Shown: positions 1-8,846 of the stretch, piece by piece | How positions within the stretch are numbered: the stretch's first letter is position 1 | Layout: each line of letters opens with the position of its first letter | Source: Glaciimonas immobilis | Lineage (GTDB): Bacteria > Pseudomonadota > Gammaproteobacteria > Burkholderiales > Burkholderiaceae_D | Assembly (NCBI RefSeq): GCF_011947285.1 | Contig: NZ_JAAOZT010000002.1 | Span: 434,001 to 498,000, forward strand | Reading direction: 5' to 3' | DNA: 64,000 bases | Program-made: the position numbers and the translations under genes | The notes under the pieces: model-generated | What the model was told of the DNA's origin: nothing | What the model saw: only the letters and a program-made list of their open reading frames with translations | Databases searched by the model: none

Positions 1-992
1 ATTTGAGATAAAAGAGAATTCACTAACGCGTGTCCGGCACTCTGAATCGGTTGACCAATAGTTGTTAGTGGCGGATGAAAATAACGAGCCAGTTCGATAT
101 CATCGTAGCCAACCACGGCCACGTCCTGGGGTACATGCAGATTGTGTTCGCGCAGGGTATTTATGGCCATCATCGCGAGCAAATCGCTACAGGCAAAAAT
201 AGCATCGAATGCAACGTTGCGTCGACACAAATCATGCACTGCCTCCTTGGCGCTTTCAGCAATAAAGGAAACGGGAACACATAATAGAGGATCGAATTCC
301 ATATTGTTCTGAGCTAATGCGTTTCGATATCCCTCAAACCGCTGCGCCACTTCTGGCAAATTCGTATCGCCAAAAAATACGATTTTGCGTCGTCCAAGCG
401 CAAGCAAATGTTCTGTCGCCAAAAAACCGCCGTGTACGTTATCGCTACCTACCGTGCAGTATAGTTGTTGTGGTAATTGGGCACCCCATACAACCACCGG
501 AACCCTGCGCGAGGCTAATTCATTGAGCTGGTCATGGTGGCGCCATTGCCCGATCAGGATGATTCCAATCGCGCGTCCGGCATCGTAAAAGTGGGCCGCC
601 GTATCCAACCGCTCGGCATCAATGCGCGAGAGCAGCATGTCCAAACCTTGCTCCGTGAGTGCGTCGGCCAGACTGCCAAGCATACTCAAAAAAAACGGAT
701 CGGATAAATGTTGTTGGGTTTGCGCGTCATACGGCACCACAACAGCAACTGTCCGATTCTGTCCAAGCCGCAAATTTTTCGCACCGATATTGATTGAATA
801 ATTCAGTGACCGTGCCAACTCAGCGATTCGAATCCGAGTTTCTTCATTGACCAGAGAACTTTGATTTAGCGCCCGCGATACGGTCGAGGTGGATACGCCC
901 GCCAAGCGGGCTATATCAACCATTTGCAGACGCCGACGCTCAGTAACTGAAGTTCGCTGGCCTTCCAATTCTTGTTTTTTTTTGTCTACCAT
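1..992 (-). CDS. LacI-family transcriptional regulator (partial, C-terminus cut by window start)
   Basis: Predicted repressor of the adjacent sugar locus. Reading leftward from ATG at 992, the protein starts with a lysine-rich tail and then the LacI helix-turn-helix (MVDIARLAGVSTSTVSRALN, about residues 24-43). A periplasmic-binding-protein-like effector domain follows (VAVVVPYDAQ, then FACSDLLAMMAINTLREH and VAVVGYDDIELARYFHPPLT), which is the standard LacI/GalR core. The gene has no stop in the window, so about 10-20 residues are probably missing. It is divergent from the TonB-dependent receptor, and the 800-bp gap holds two operator-like palindromes. By analogy with SuxR of Xanthomonas (known family role), the effector would be sucrose or a product of it; that is inference from the neighbouring amylosucrase. 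Confidence 0.93.
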   Translation of the reverse strand, partial: MVDKKKQELEGQRTSVTERRRLQMVDIARLAGVSTSTVSRALNQSSLVNEETRIRIAELARSLNYSINIGAKNLRLGQNRTVAVVVPYDAQTQQHLSDPFFLSMLGSLADALTEQGLDMLLSRIDAERLDTAAHFYDAGRAIGIILIGQWRHHDQLNELASRRVPVVVWGAQLPQQLYCTVGSDNVHGGFLATEHLLALGRRKIVFFGDTNLPEVAQRFEGYRNALAQNNMEFDPLLCVPVSFIAESAKEAVHDLCRRNVAFDAIFACSDLLAMMAINTLREHNLHVPQDVAVVGYDDIELARYFHPPLTTIGQPIQSAGHALVNSLLSQ

Positions 993-1354
993 CACATCCA
1001 CATTTTGGTTATAGCCAGTTTAAATTTTCTTAATATCTTCGATTTGCACTCTTGGTAAGTTCAAAACAAAGATGGCCAAATTGTTAGGCTGAAGCCTGGT
1101 ACGCAGCTGACATTAATAATTTTCCAAAACGTTGGCTTTTAAATCAAGTAAAACAGTCGACAGTCATGCACTGCTGTGACCTCTCACTTTAACTCTCATT
1201 AATAGCCTATTTTATTTGTATTTTAACAATTGTCAAAATGGCTCCAAATACCATTGTAAAAAGCGATAGCCTACACTGAAAAGTTAATTTTAGGAAACTA
1301 ACCCCGCCCAAGAACTGACTATCTGGTAACTACCAAGTCAAAAAACAAATTTAT
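993..1354. other. divergent intergenic region, left part
   Basis: AT-rich spacer between the lacI-type regulator and the sugar operon. No gene or convincing RNA is seen here. It should carry the regulator's own promoter, but I cannot choose one with confidence. Confidence 0.5.
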
Positions 1355-1370
1355 ATGCAAACGTTTGCAT
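1355..1370. promoter_or_regulatory. LacI-family operator O1, perfect 16-bp palindrome
   Basis: ATGCAAACGTTTGCAT is a perfect inverted repeat with the central CG typical of LacI-family operators. It lies in the gap between the divergent LacI-type regulator and the TonB-dependent receptor. A TAAAAT hexamer follows directly (1371-1376) and could be a -10 box, so the operator would overlap the promoter. Confidence 0.8.
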
Positions 1371-1612
1371 TAAAATGCTCTTTTCTTACTACTCGATATT
1401 TTTGATACGGCTACCGGGAACATTCGCCTTGGAGCGTCAACGTGATCTGTCCATTTTACGAAGATAAATAGCTACATATGCCATTAATTGTTGTTAATTT
1501 GGTGAAATATACTGATTTTATTCAATATAATCTAAATTCGGACCCCGCTTTATTTAGTTAAATTGCGCGTGAAAATTCATCATTTCGGATGTTGATTTAA
1601 AGAAAAATATTT

Positions 1613-1642
1613 TTTACAGTTAGAATTATAAGTTAATACAAT
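1613..1642 (+). promoter_or_regulatory. predicted sigma-70 promoter of the receptor operon
   Basis: A TTTACA -35 box (1613-1618) and a TACAAT -10 box (1637-1642) are separated by 18 bp. The -10 box is the first half of operator O2, so bound repressor would block polymerase. The transcript would start near 1649, placing the leader terminator within the first 60 nt. Confidence 0.6.
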
Positions 1643-1650
1643 CGATTGCA
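1637..1650. promoter_or_regulatory. LacI-family operator O2
   Basis: TACAATCGATTGCA matches the core of O1 (TGCAAACGTTTGCA) at 11 of 14 positions and keeps the central CG. It overlaps the predicted -10 box. The two operator centres are 281 bp apart, a distance that would allow looping by a tetrameric repressor (inference). Confidence 0.6.
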
Positions 1651-1676
1651 AAGAATTTTAAAAGCATTTACAATTC

Positions 1677-1709
1677 GCCAACACTAGAAGTAGTGTTGGC
1701 ATTTTTTTT
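1677..1709 (+). terminator. intrinsic terminator in the receptor leader (possible attenuator)
   Basis: A perfect 10-bp stem (GCCAACACTA / TAGTGTTGGC) with a GAAG tetraloop is followed by A and eight T residues. It lies about 28 nt after the predicted start of transcription and 83 bp before the receptor start codon. It therefore either ends a short leader RNA or is bypassed under inducing conditions. Confidence 0.85.
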
Positions 1710-1791
1710 AAACACACGCTGCAATTGCGCTTAAAAAACCAACAATAAATTTTGGCTTCACTTGGGAAGTCAAATTAAAAAAGAGGGGACT

Positions 1792-4149
1792 ATGAAATTA
1801 CGTTATATAAAAGTTACACGCCTGGCTGCAGCAGTTTCGGTCGCGTTATTGCAGATGGGAACGGCTTGTGCGCAGGAGGTTAAGCCAGCTTTAGCCTTGG
1901 ATAACATTGATTCTGCCAAAATCACCGCTTCGAGTGCTGAAAAAGGCAACGCTGTGAATCTGGAGCAGGTGGTAGTCACAGGTACCCCTATGGGCGTAAC
2001 TAAAATGAAAGCCAGCGTCTCGATCAGCACGATGGATGCGGAGCAGATCCAGATGGCCGCTCCCACCAGTGCAGCCGAAGTATTACGCTCAATTCCAGGT
2101 GTCCGGTCCGAATCTTCGGGCGGCGAAGGCAATGCAAACGTCACTGTGCGCGGCGTGCCGATTTCAGCCGGCGGTGCACGTTACGTGCAATTCCAGGAAG
2201 ACGGTTTGCCGATACTGCAAAATGGCGATCTTCAATTCGCTACGCCGGATTCATTCATGCGGGTTGACGGCGGCCTGGATCATATTGAAGTAGTACGCGG
2301 TGGCTCGTCTTCAGTACTGGGCACCAACGCACCCGGCGGCATTATCAATTTCATTACCAAAACTGGCGAGGAAAAAGGCGGCAGCATTGGCGTTTCCAAA
2401 GGTTTGGGTTTCGATCAGATGCGTTATGATTTCGATTATGGCGCCCCCATTTCGGACAAGACGCGCTTTTTTGTCGGTGGATTCTATCGAACTGGTAACG
2501 GCGCGCGCCCTGCCGGTGTTACCACCGAAGACGGCGGCCAGATCAGAGCGAATGTCACGCATGAGTTTGATAACGGCTTTATCAGACTGAGCTTTAAGCA
2601 TCTTGATGACAAGACCCCGACTGATTTGCCAGTCCCCGTCATGCTTAGCGGTACGCCGGGTAGCGCTAATCGCGTCATTTCGACAATCCCCGGGATTGAT
2701 CCGCGTACTGCCAGCTTTTACTCGCCATATTGGATCAAGGATATCGTGCTGGACCGCAACGGTAACCGGATCGCTACTAACGTCAACGACGGGTTGCACG
2801 TGACGAGTAATTCATTCGGTTTTGAGAGTGCGTTTAAAGTCGGTGACGGATGGACCGTGAGTGAAAACTTCCGCAAATCGAGCAATAGCGGCAGATTTAT
2901 TGGCATTTTCCCGGCCGATAATGTTGCCCCGGCTGCTGCTGGCACCACCTACGCAACCGGACCAAACAAGGGCAAGCCGTACACCGGGCTGGTGTTTAAC
3001 CCGGTCGTCTTTAATACCTCTCTCGATGATTTGGGTAACACGGTCAATGAGCTAAAAGTTTCAAAAGTGTTTCAGCTGACAGACGCCGCCAAGTTGACGA
3101 CTGTAGCCGGTTTATCGACTAGCAATCAAAATGTTGGAACGACCTGGAATTTCAACAGTTATTTGATGCAAGCTAGCGGTAGCCAGCCCGCGCTGCTGGC
3201 AAACGGCAGCAACACTACTGGCTTTCAAGGTGTTGCATTCGGCGGGTGCTGCGAACGCACTTACGACTTGCAATACAAAATGAATTCGCCCTACTTCAAC
3301 ACTGGGCTGGAAATCGGGCCGTGGAATTTGGATGGTGGTGTACGTTTTGACCGTCAGACCGTATCGGGTAATGTGAACACCGCACCAACCGGCGTTTATC
3401 CAGTGTCGCCGACGCAGATCGTTAACTATAGCAAAAGCAATACGTCGTACTCGATTGGTGGTAACTATCGTATTACCAGCAATCTTGCTGCATTTGCGCG
3501 CGTCAGCGATGGCGTATCGTTCAATGCAGACCGCATATTGTTAGGCAATCCGCTTGATGGTACGACGCCTGTATCGATTAACCAAGTCAAACAAAACGAA
3601 GCCGGCCTGAAATGGAAACAAGGCAACTTTAGTACCTTCGTCACCTTTTTTCAGGCCAAGACGAATGAAAGTAACTTTGAGCTGACCACGCAAAAGTTCA
3701 CTTCCAATCGCTACGATGGCAAAGGTGTTGAGCTCGAAACAGGCTATCGCATCGGTGGTTTCCGTATCAATAGTGGCGTTACCTACACCCACGCCAAAAT
3801 CGTTGGTGCCGCTGCTGCCGACAGTATGACGATTGGCAACGCGCCACGCCGCCAGGCTAACGTGGTGTATCAGGTTGCGCCGTCTTATAGCTTTGGAAGT
3901 GCCGTCGTCGGTGCCAGTGTCATCGGTACCACCAAGTCTTGGGCCGATAATTTGAACACCAAAATCTTGCCTGCATTTGCCGTGGTCAATATGTTTACAA
4001 GCTACGCGTTCGATGCAAGAACAAGTATCGCGTTGAGTGTCAACAATCTGTTCAATACGATTGGTTACACCGAGATGGAAGATGACCGCAACGCGGCCCG
4101 CTCCATCAATGGACGTACCGCCAAGGTTTCGTTGAAATACACGTTCTAA
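1792..4149 (+). CDS. TonB-dependent outer-membrane receptor (sucrose-type, SuxA-like)
   Basis: A 785-residue outer-membrane active transporter expected to take up sucrose or a related oligosaccharide. The start at 1792 has an AGAGGGG ribosome site just upstream and gives a clean signal peptide ending near TACA-QEV; an in-frame start at 1762 would lengthen it badly. The plug domain follows (VVVTGTPMG, IPGVRSESSGGEGNANVTVRG, VEVVRGGSSSVLGTNAPGG type motifs, about residues 55-185). The remainder is a beta-barrel rich in alternating residues that ends in the C-terminal aromatic KVSLKYTF expected for BAM recognition. It is first in the operon with amylosucrase and its own TonB-Exb genes. The substrate is inferred from those neighbours; the receptor class itself is clear. 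Confidence 0.93.
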   Translation: MKLRYIKVTRLAAAVSVALLQMGTACAQEVKPALALDNIDSAKITASSAEKGNAVNLEQVVVTGTPMGVTKMKASVSISTMDAEQIQMAAPTSAAEVLRSIPGVRSESSGGEGNANVTVRGVPISAGGARYVQFQEDGLPILQNGDLQFATPDSFMRVDGGLDHIEVVRGGSSSVLGTNAPGGIINFITKTGEEKGGSIGVSKGLGFDQMRYDFDYGAPISDKTRFFVGGFYRTGNGARPAGVTTEDGGQIRANVTHEFDNGFIRLSFKHLDDKTPTDLPVPVMLSGTPGSANRVISTIPGIDPRTASFYSPYWIKDIVLDRNGNRIATNVNDGLHVTSNSFGFESAFKVGDGWTVSENFRKSSNSGRFIGIFPADNVAPAAAGTTYATGPNKGKPYTGLVFNPVVFNTSLDDLGNTVNELKVSKVFQLTDAAKLTTVAGLSTSNQNVGTTWNFNSYLMQASGSQPALLANGSNTTGFQGVAFGGCCERTYDLQYKMNSPYFNTGLEIGPWNLDGGVRFDRQTVSGNVNTAPTGVYPVSPTQIVNYSKSNTSYSIGGNYRITSNLAAFARVSDGVSFNADRILLGNPLDGTTPVSINQVKQNEAGLKWKQGNFSTFVTFFQAKTNESNFELTTQKFTSNRYDGKGVELETGYRIGGFRINSGVTYTHAKIVGAAAADSMTIGNAPRRQANVVYQVAPSYSFGSAVVGASVIGTTKSWADNLNTKILPAFAVVNMFTSYAFDARTSIALSVNNLFNTIGYTEMEDDRNAARSINGRTAKVSLKYTF

Positions 4150-4155
4150 GCAATA

Positions 4156-4185
4156 GCACACTGCTTCCGATAGGAGGCAGTGTGC
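4156..4185. other. 13-bp stem-loop between receptor and amylosucrase genes
   Basis: GCACACTGCTTCC and GGAGGCAGTGTGC pair (one G-T wobble) around a GATA loop, starting 7 bp after the receptor stop codon. There is no T-run, so it is more likely an mRNA-stabilising or processing hairpin that lowers expression of downstream genes relative to the receptor than a true terminator. Confidence 0.6.
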
Positions 4186-4314
4186 GTTCCATCCAATTTA
4201 TTTATCCTGTTTGGGTCCGCCAATTTGCCAGTAATGGTGCCGTTAATCGCTGTGTGCGATTGCTGAGGGCGGTTGCTTTCTAACGTAGCACCGTACTACT
4301 GAATAATAATTGCT

Positions 4315-6207
4315 ATGACAATTGCCTCTTCCGCTTTATCCCGCATGTTGGCAGTATTGCCTGTTGCGCTTCACGCAGAAGCCACGCAACGCTTTGCCGA
4401 GCAGTCTCCGTTATTACTGCAGCGACTAACCCAGTTATACGGAAGTCGGGCGGATTTTGCAGAATGGTTTGCTAATTTGATGGAATCGGTGGGGCTTTTG
4501 CATGCAGCCCGCTCGGTCGCCTTACGCGCACAAGACACCGAGCGCGCGAACTCATCTGACTGGTTTCTCACGCAAACTATGCTGGGCTACAGCGCCTATG
4601 TTGACCGCTTCTCTGGCACGTTGCGCGGTGTCACGCAGCGCATTCCGCATCTACAGGAACTTGGGGTTACTTATCTTCATCTTTTGCCGTTCTTGCGAGC
4701 GCGCGCTATTGAAAACGATGGCGGTTTTGCGGTAGCAAGTTATGACGATGTCGAACCGCGTCTGGGTACCGTGCGGGATCTGGAAGAGCTGACTGCGCAA
4801 CTACGAAAAGCGGGTATTAGCCTGTGCTCAGATTTTATATTGAATCATGTTGCCGATGATCACGCTTGGGCGCAGGGTGCAGCAGGGGGCGATGCCAGAT
4901 TGCGTGACTACTTTTATCTGTTTGAAGATCGCATTATCCCGGATCAGTTCGAACAAACACTGGTGCAGATATTTCCGCAGGCAGCGCCCGGAAACTTTAC
5001 CTGGTCGGTAGCGATGCAAGCCTGGGTCTGGACGACTTTTTATCCTTATCAATGGGATCTTAACTACACCAATCCCGAGGTATTGGGCGAAATGGTCAGC
5101 GCCTTATTGGGGCTGGCGAATCGCGGTATCGAAGTGTTTCGGCTTGATTCGACAGCCTTTCTATGGAAGCGCGAAGGCACTAACGGCATGAACCAGCCGG
5201 AAGCGCATTGGATTTTGCAGATATTGCGCTGCATTACCGAGATAGCCGCGCCCGGCGTATTGCTCAAGGCAGAAGCGATTGTGCCGATGCAAGAACTGCC
5301 AGCCTACTTCGGCGCAGACGAGGGGCTTGGGCGCGAGTGTCATTTGGCATACCACAGCAGTTTGATGGCCGCTGGCTGGGCCGCAGTCGCAGAACAACGT
5401 ACAGATTTATTGTGCGAGGTAATTAAGGCAACGCCAGTTTTACCGGGACCTGCATCCTGGCTGACCTATGTTCGCTGCCATGACGACATCGGCTGGAATG
5501 TCCTCCGTCCTGAGCTTGCCAGTATTGGGGACGATAGCAATCGACTGGCGACGGTGTCGCGGTTTTTTGCTGGTACTGATCCTGATAGTTTCTCTGGTGG
5601 TACCGCATTTCAGACCAGCCCAGGACTCTCAGTGCATGGCACCAACGGGATGTCATCGAGTCTGGTTGGCTATGACCGTGCGCGAACGGAAATCGATGTT
5701 GAGTTTGCGCAACGACGTTTGATTTTGCTATATGGTTTGGCGCTGGCTTTTGGTGGATTACCGCTGCTATATATGGGCGACGAAATGGCATTTCGAAACG
5801 ACGTATCAGAAGCCAGTCTGGCCGCGCGCAACATTGATAGTCGCTGGCTACAACGTCCTCATTGGGACAACGTGAGTTATGAGCAGCGTCACTCGGCCGA
5901 TCTGACGACGGGGAAAGTTTTCAGCGCCTTCCGCCGTATGATTCATCAGCGCCAGCGCCAGAACATACTTGCTGCAGATGTCCCCCGGCAGATAATTGCT
6001 ACCGGAAATTTAGCAGTTCTGGCACTTAAAAGGGGAGAGCAGTTCATCGCGCTATCAAATTTCTCTGAACATGCAGCAACCTTGGATCTGCTTTCCTTCA
6101 ATACTGGCCCTGCGGTTCGCTGGTTTGACTGTCTGTCAGAAACGGTTGTGCCGAACATGCTTGAGTTGCCGCCTTGGGGAACCATGTGGCTTGAGCGCCA
6201 GACCTGA
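4315..6207 (+). CDS. amylosucrase / sucrose hydrolase (GH13 subfamily 4)
   Basis: A 630-residue GH13 enzyme, close to the usual amylosucrase length (about 630-640). These enzymes cleave sucrose and either build alpha-1,4-glucan or hydrolyse it. All four GH13 regions are visible: DFILNHVADDH (region I, about 173-183), VFRLDSTAFLWK (region II, nucleophile Asp278), LLKAEAIVP (region III, acid/base Glu320) and VRCHDDIGW (region IV, His389-Asp390). The N-terminal helical domain typical of subfamily 4 is present and there is no signal peptide, so the enzyme is cytoplasmic and acts on sugar brought in by the downstream ABC importer. Sequence reading cannot separate polymerising amylosucrase from sucrose hydrolase (SuxB type). 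The ribosome site is weak. Confidence 0.9.
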   Translation: MTIASSALSRMLAVLPVALHAEATQRFAEQSPLLLQRLTQLYGSRADFAEWFANLMESVGLLHAARSVALRAQDTERANSSDWFLTQTMLGYSAYVDRFSGTLRGVTQRIPHLQELGVTYLHLLPFLRARAIENDGGFAVASYDDVEPRLGTVRDLEELTAQLRKAGISLCSDFILNHVADDHAWAQGAAGGDARLRDYFYLFEDRIIPDQFEQTLVQIFPQAAPGNFTWSVAMQAWVWTTFYPYQWDLNYTNPEVLGEMVSALLGLANRGIEVFRLDSTAFLWKREGTNGMNQPEAHWILQILRCITEIAAPGVLLKAEAIVPMQELPAYFGADEGLGRECHLAYHSSLMAAGWAAVAEQRTDLLCEVIKATPVLPGPASWLTYVRCHDDIGWNVLRPELASIGDDSNRLATVSRFFAGTDPDSFSGGTAFQTSPGLSVHGTNGMSSSLVGYDRARTEIDVEFAQRRLILLYGLALAFGGLPLLYMGDEMAFRNDVSEASLAARNIDSRWLQRPHWDNVSYEQRHSADLTTGKVFSAFRRMIHQRQRQNILAADVPRQIIATGNLAVLALKRGEQFIALSNFSEHAATLDLLSFNTGPAVRWFDCLSETVVPNMLELPPWGTMWLERQT

Positions 6208-6244
6208 CAAATCGACGCAATATTCATATAAGAAGGAGACAAAC

Positions 6245-6919
6245 ATGCATTTTTCAGACACTGAACAAGTACCTGCAAAAAAATATACCGGCTTCATTCT
6301 GGTCGTCTTATTTCATATTCTTATCGTCTATGCGCTGGCTACAGGTCTGGCCCGTAAAGTAGTCGAGGTGATCCAGCAGCCGATCGAGACCAAGCTTGTG
6401 GATGAATTTAAACCACCTCCACCGCCACCGGATAAACCGTTAGCGCCGCCACCGCCGAAACTTGCAGCGCCGCCGCCGCCGTTTATACCACCGCCAGAAA
6501 TACGGATGCAGCAACAGCCGCAGCAAAATACGATTACAGCAGTATCGTCAGTCAAGCCGGATAGCCCTGTCATGCCAACGGCGCAACGAGCCGAGGTAGC
6601 ACCGGGACCGGTACCGACTCCGGCCCCGGTGGTCGCAGCGGTGCATATTGCTGCAGTGGTCGATTCGCGCGCTTGCGATAAGCCGAAGTATCCACGTGTA
6701 TCGCTACTAGCAGAAGAAACGGGCACGGTTTATTTACAGTTTCTGGTGGATGTTGATGGTCAGGTGATTGATTCCAAGATAGAAAAATCTAGCGGGTCCA
6801 AGAACCTGGACAATGCTGCACGTAGTGCATTGAGCTTATGCAAGTTTAAGCCTGGGAGTTTTGAAGGAAAACCGGAACAATCCCTGGCAAAATTGCAGTA
6901 TGTCTGGAAGTTGGAATGA
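6245..6919 (+). CDS. tonB: TonB energy-transducing protein
   Basis: A 224-residue TonB-family protein. The start at 6245 follows a strong AGAAGGAGA site; the frame is open further upstream only because it overlaps amylosucrase. It has a short cytoplasmic tail, one membrane anchor (FILVVLFHILIVYALATGLA, about 17-36), a periplasmic proline-rich spacer with PPPPP blocks (about 55-90), and the C-terminal TonB domain (KPKYPRVSLLAEETGTVYLQ onward), whose YP and GxVxLxF-like elements contact TonB boxes. It lies directly before exbB and two exbD genes, so this locus supplies its own energising complex for the receptor at 1792. Confidence 0.93.
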   Translation: MHFSDTEQVPAKKYTGFILVVLFHILIVYALATGLARKVVEVIQQPIETKLVDEFKPPPPPPDKPLAPPPPKLAAPPPPFIPPPEIRMQQQPQQNTITAVSSVKPDSPVMPTAQRAEVAPGPVPTPAPVVAAVHIAAVVDSRACDKPKYPRVSLLAEETGTVYLQFLVDVDGQVIDSKIEKSSGSKNLDNAARSALSLCKFKPGSFEGKPEQSLAKLQYVWKLE

Positions 6920-6975
6920 GTTACCAGTTTCAAAAAATACTTGGTACGGCCTAATAATTCTAATTGGAGAAAAAT

Positions 6976-7869
6976 ATGAACACGAAGAGACATTTATCCG
7001 CATTGCTTTCTGCTGTATTAATTTCGGTTGCTACGGTGGGGCCAGTCCTGACCACGCCAGCGTTCGCGGTTGACTCTGCAGTAGTTAGTGTAGCAACCGC
7101 ATCCACTCCGGTTGCTGCGATCGCCGCAGAGTCCGCGCCGCAGCCTGAAGCCGCATCAAAGGTCGTAGTTGATAACCCTTACGGTCTGGATGCGTTATGG
7201 CAGGGCGGTGATTTTATTGCCCGCGGTGTGTTGATTTTATTGGTCTTGATGTCGATGGGCAGCTGGTATGTCACGATCACCAAACTGCTTGACCAATATC
7301 GCATGACGGCACAAGCGCGCGAGGTACGCAGTAAATTCTGGAGCAGTACTTCGGTGCAAGCCGCTACCAATAATTTAAAAGCAGGCAGTGCATTTCGTTA
7401 CATCGCTGAAATTGGAATTAAATCGACTGAGCATCACGACGGTGCTTTACTTGAGCGCATCGATTTCAATACCTGGATCACGATGTCGATCCAGCGCTCA
7501 ACGGAAAAAGTCCAAACGCGCTTACAAGATGGTTTAGCGGTGTTGGCAACGGTCGGCTCGACGGCACCTTTCGTTGGCTTGTTCGGTACGGTCTGGGGTA
7601 TCTACCACGCACTCACCGCAATCGGCATCGCAGGTCAGGCCTCCATCGACAAAGTTGCTGGTCCGGTTGGCGAAGCGCTGATCATGACGGCAATCGGTTT
7701 GGCAGTCGCTGTACCGGCGGTGCTTGGCTACAACTGGCTGGTACGCCGCAATAAAGCAGCAATGGAAGATATCCGCGCCTTTAGCGCTGACCTGCACGCT
7801 GTCTTGCTGAGCGGCGTAATGTCTTCCAGTCAAGCCGGTCGTGGCGCGAATTTGAAAAAGACGGGATAA
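6976..7869 (+). CDS. exbB: ExbB proton channel subunit
   Basis: A 297-residue MotA/TolQ/ExbB-family protein that forms the proton-driven motor with ExbD and TonB. ATG at 6976 is preceded by TTGGAGA; a TTG twelve bases earlier is less likely. It has an unusual N-terminal extension that looks like a cleavable signal peptide (LLSAVLISVATVGPVLTTPAFA), then TM1 near LIARGVLILLVLMS, a cytoplasmic stretch, and the paired TM2-TM3 (LAVLATVGSTAPFVGLFGTVWG and VGEALIMTAIGLAVAVPAVLGY) that carry the family signature. Signal-peptide-bearing ExbB proteins are a known variant. It is followed 3 bp later by exbD. Confidence 0.94.
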   Translation: MNTKRHLSALLSAVLISVATVGPVLTTPAFAVDSAVVSVATASTPVAAIAAESAPQPEAASKVVVDNPYGLDALWQGGDFIARGVLILLVLMSMGSWYVTITKLLDQYRMTAQAREVRSKFWSSTSVQAATNNLKAGSAFRYIAEIGIKSTEHHDGALLERIDFNTWITMSIQRSTEKVQTRLQDGLAVLATVGSTAPFVGLFGTVWGIYHALTAIGIAGQASIDKVAGPVGEALIMTAIGLAVAVPAVLGYNWLVRRNKAAMEDIRAFSADLHAVLLSGVMSSSQAGRGANLKKTG

Positions 7870-7872
7870 GCC

Positions 7873-8304
7873 ATGGCAATGTCTCTCGGCTCTTCCGACG
7901 GCGATGAAGACGAAGTAATTGCGGCAATCAATACCACACCGTTGGTAGATGTGATGCTGGTACTGCTGATTATTTTTCTGATCACTATTCCAGTGGTGAC
8001 GCACACGGTGCCAGTAAAGCTGCCTGCCGAAATCAACCGCCCTTACCAGACCAAGCCTGAAAATATCAATCTTGCGGTAAATAAAGATGGCGACATGTAC
8101 TGGAATGAACAGTTAGTGCCTGACACCACTGCGCTATTGGCCAAGCTGAAAGTCGTTGCGGTGATGGTGCCGCAACCAGAGCTGCATATTCGGGGCGATC
8201 AAGATGCGCGCTACGAGTTCATCGGTAAAGTGATTCTGACTGCACAGCGAGCCGGGATTGCCAAGGTTGGCTTTATTACAGAACCGCCTGCACGCGGCGG
8301 TTAA
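7873..8304 (+). CDS. exbD: ExbD biopolymer transport protein, first copy
   Basis: A 143-residue ExbD/TolR family protein with one N-terminal membrane helix (TTPLVDVMLVLLIIFLITIP, about 17-36). The Asp in PLVDVML is the conserved proton-relay residue of the family. A periplasmic domain follows, with the usual conserved end (ELHIRGDQDARYEFIGKVI). It starts 3 bp after exbB, which implies translational coupling. It differs clearly from the second ExbD, so the pair is not a recent duplication. Confidence 0.93.
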   Translation: MAMSLGSSDGDEDEVIAAINTTPLVDVMLVLLIIFLITIPVVTHTVPVKLPAEINRPYQTKPENINLAVNKDGDMYWNEQLVPDTTALLAKLKVVAVMVPQPELHIRGDQDARYEFIGKVILTAQRAGIAKVGFITEPPARGG

Positions 8305-8336
8305 TCTTGCTGTTGAACTATTAAAGGGAGTAATTG

Positions 8337-8768
8337 ATGGGTATGAATCTAGGTTCCGGCAGCAGCTCTGCCGACCCCGAGCCGATGATGGAGATGAACA
8401 TGACACCGTTGATCGACGTCATGCTGGTTCTCATCATCATGCTGATCATTACGATTCCGATTCAGAATCATTCGGTCAGTCTGAATTTGCCGGTCAATGC
8501 CGCGACGGCGGTGAGTGCGCCGCCAGTAGTAGTGACGATTGATATTGATTTTGACGGAACGTTGTTGTGGGACGGTCAGATCGTTGCTGATCGCGCCGCG
8601 TTGGAAAGCAAATTGCGTGCGGTAGCGTTAATTCCAACGCAGCCAGAAGTCCATCTGCGGCCGAATAAGCTGGTGCCCTATAAATCAGTCGCAGCGGTAA
8701 TGGCATCGGCGCAGCGGTTAGGCGTTACAAAAATCGGTATGGTTGGTAACGAGCAGTTTATTAAATAA
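8337..8768 (+). CDS. exbD: ExbD biopolymer transport protein, second copy
   Basis: A 143-residue paralogue of the preceding ExbD. AAAGGGAG precedes ATG at 8337. The glycine/serine-rich N-terminus leads to a membrane helix with the proton-relay Asp (MTPLIDVMLVLIIMLIITIP) and a periplasmic domain ending in VPYKSVAAVMASAQRLGV. Two tandem exbD genes after one exbB are known in other TonB loci (for example Xanthomonas), where the second copy can be specific for certain receptors. An intrinsic terminator follows at 8801. Confidence 0.93.
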   Translation: MGMNLGSGSSSADPEPMMEMNMTPLIDVMLVLIIMLIITIPIQNHSVSLNLPVNAATAVSAPPVVVTIDIDFDGTLLWDGQIVADRAALESKLRAVALIPTQPEVHLRPNKLVPYKSVAAVMASAQRLGVTKIGMVGNEQFIK

Positions 8769-8800
8769 GCAGCAGAACTAGCAGAGCGAGCAAAAGAGAA

Positions 8801-8821
8801 GGCGGCCTACGCCGCCTTTTT
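8801..8821 (+). terminator. intrinsic terminator after second exbD
   Basis: GGCGGC-CTAC-GCCGCC followed by five T residues. The short stem suggests partial termination, separating the TonB-Exb block from the TPR and ABC genes. Confidence 0.75.
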
Positions 8822-8846
8822 GATTCCATACATGGAGGCAATAGTC

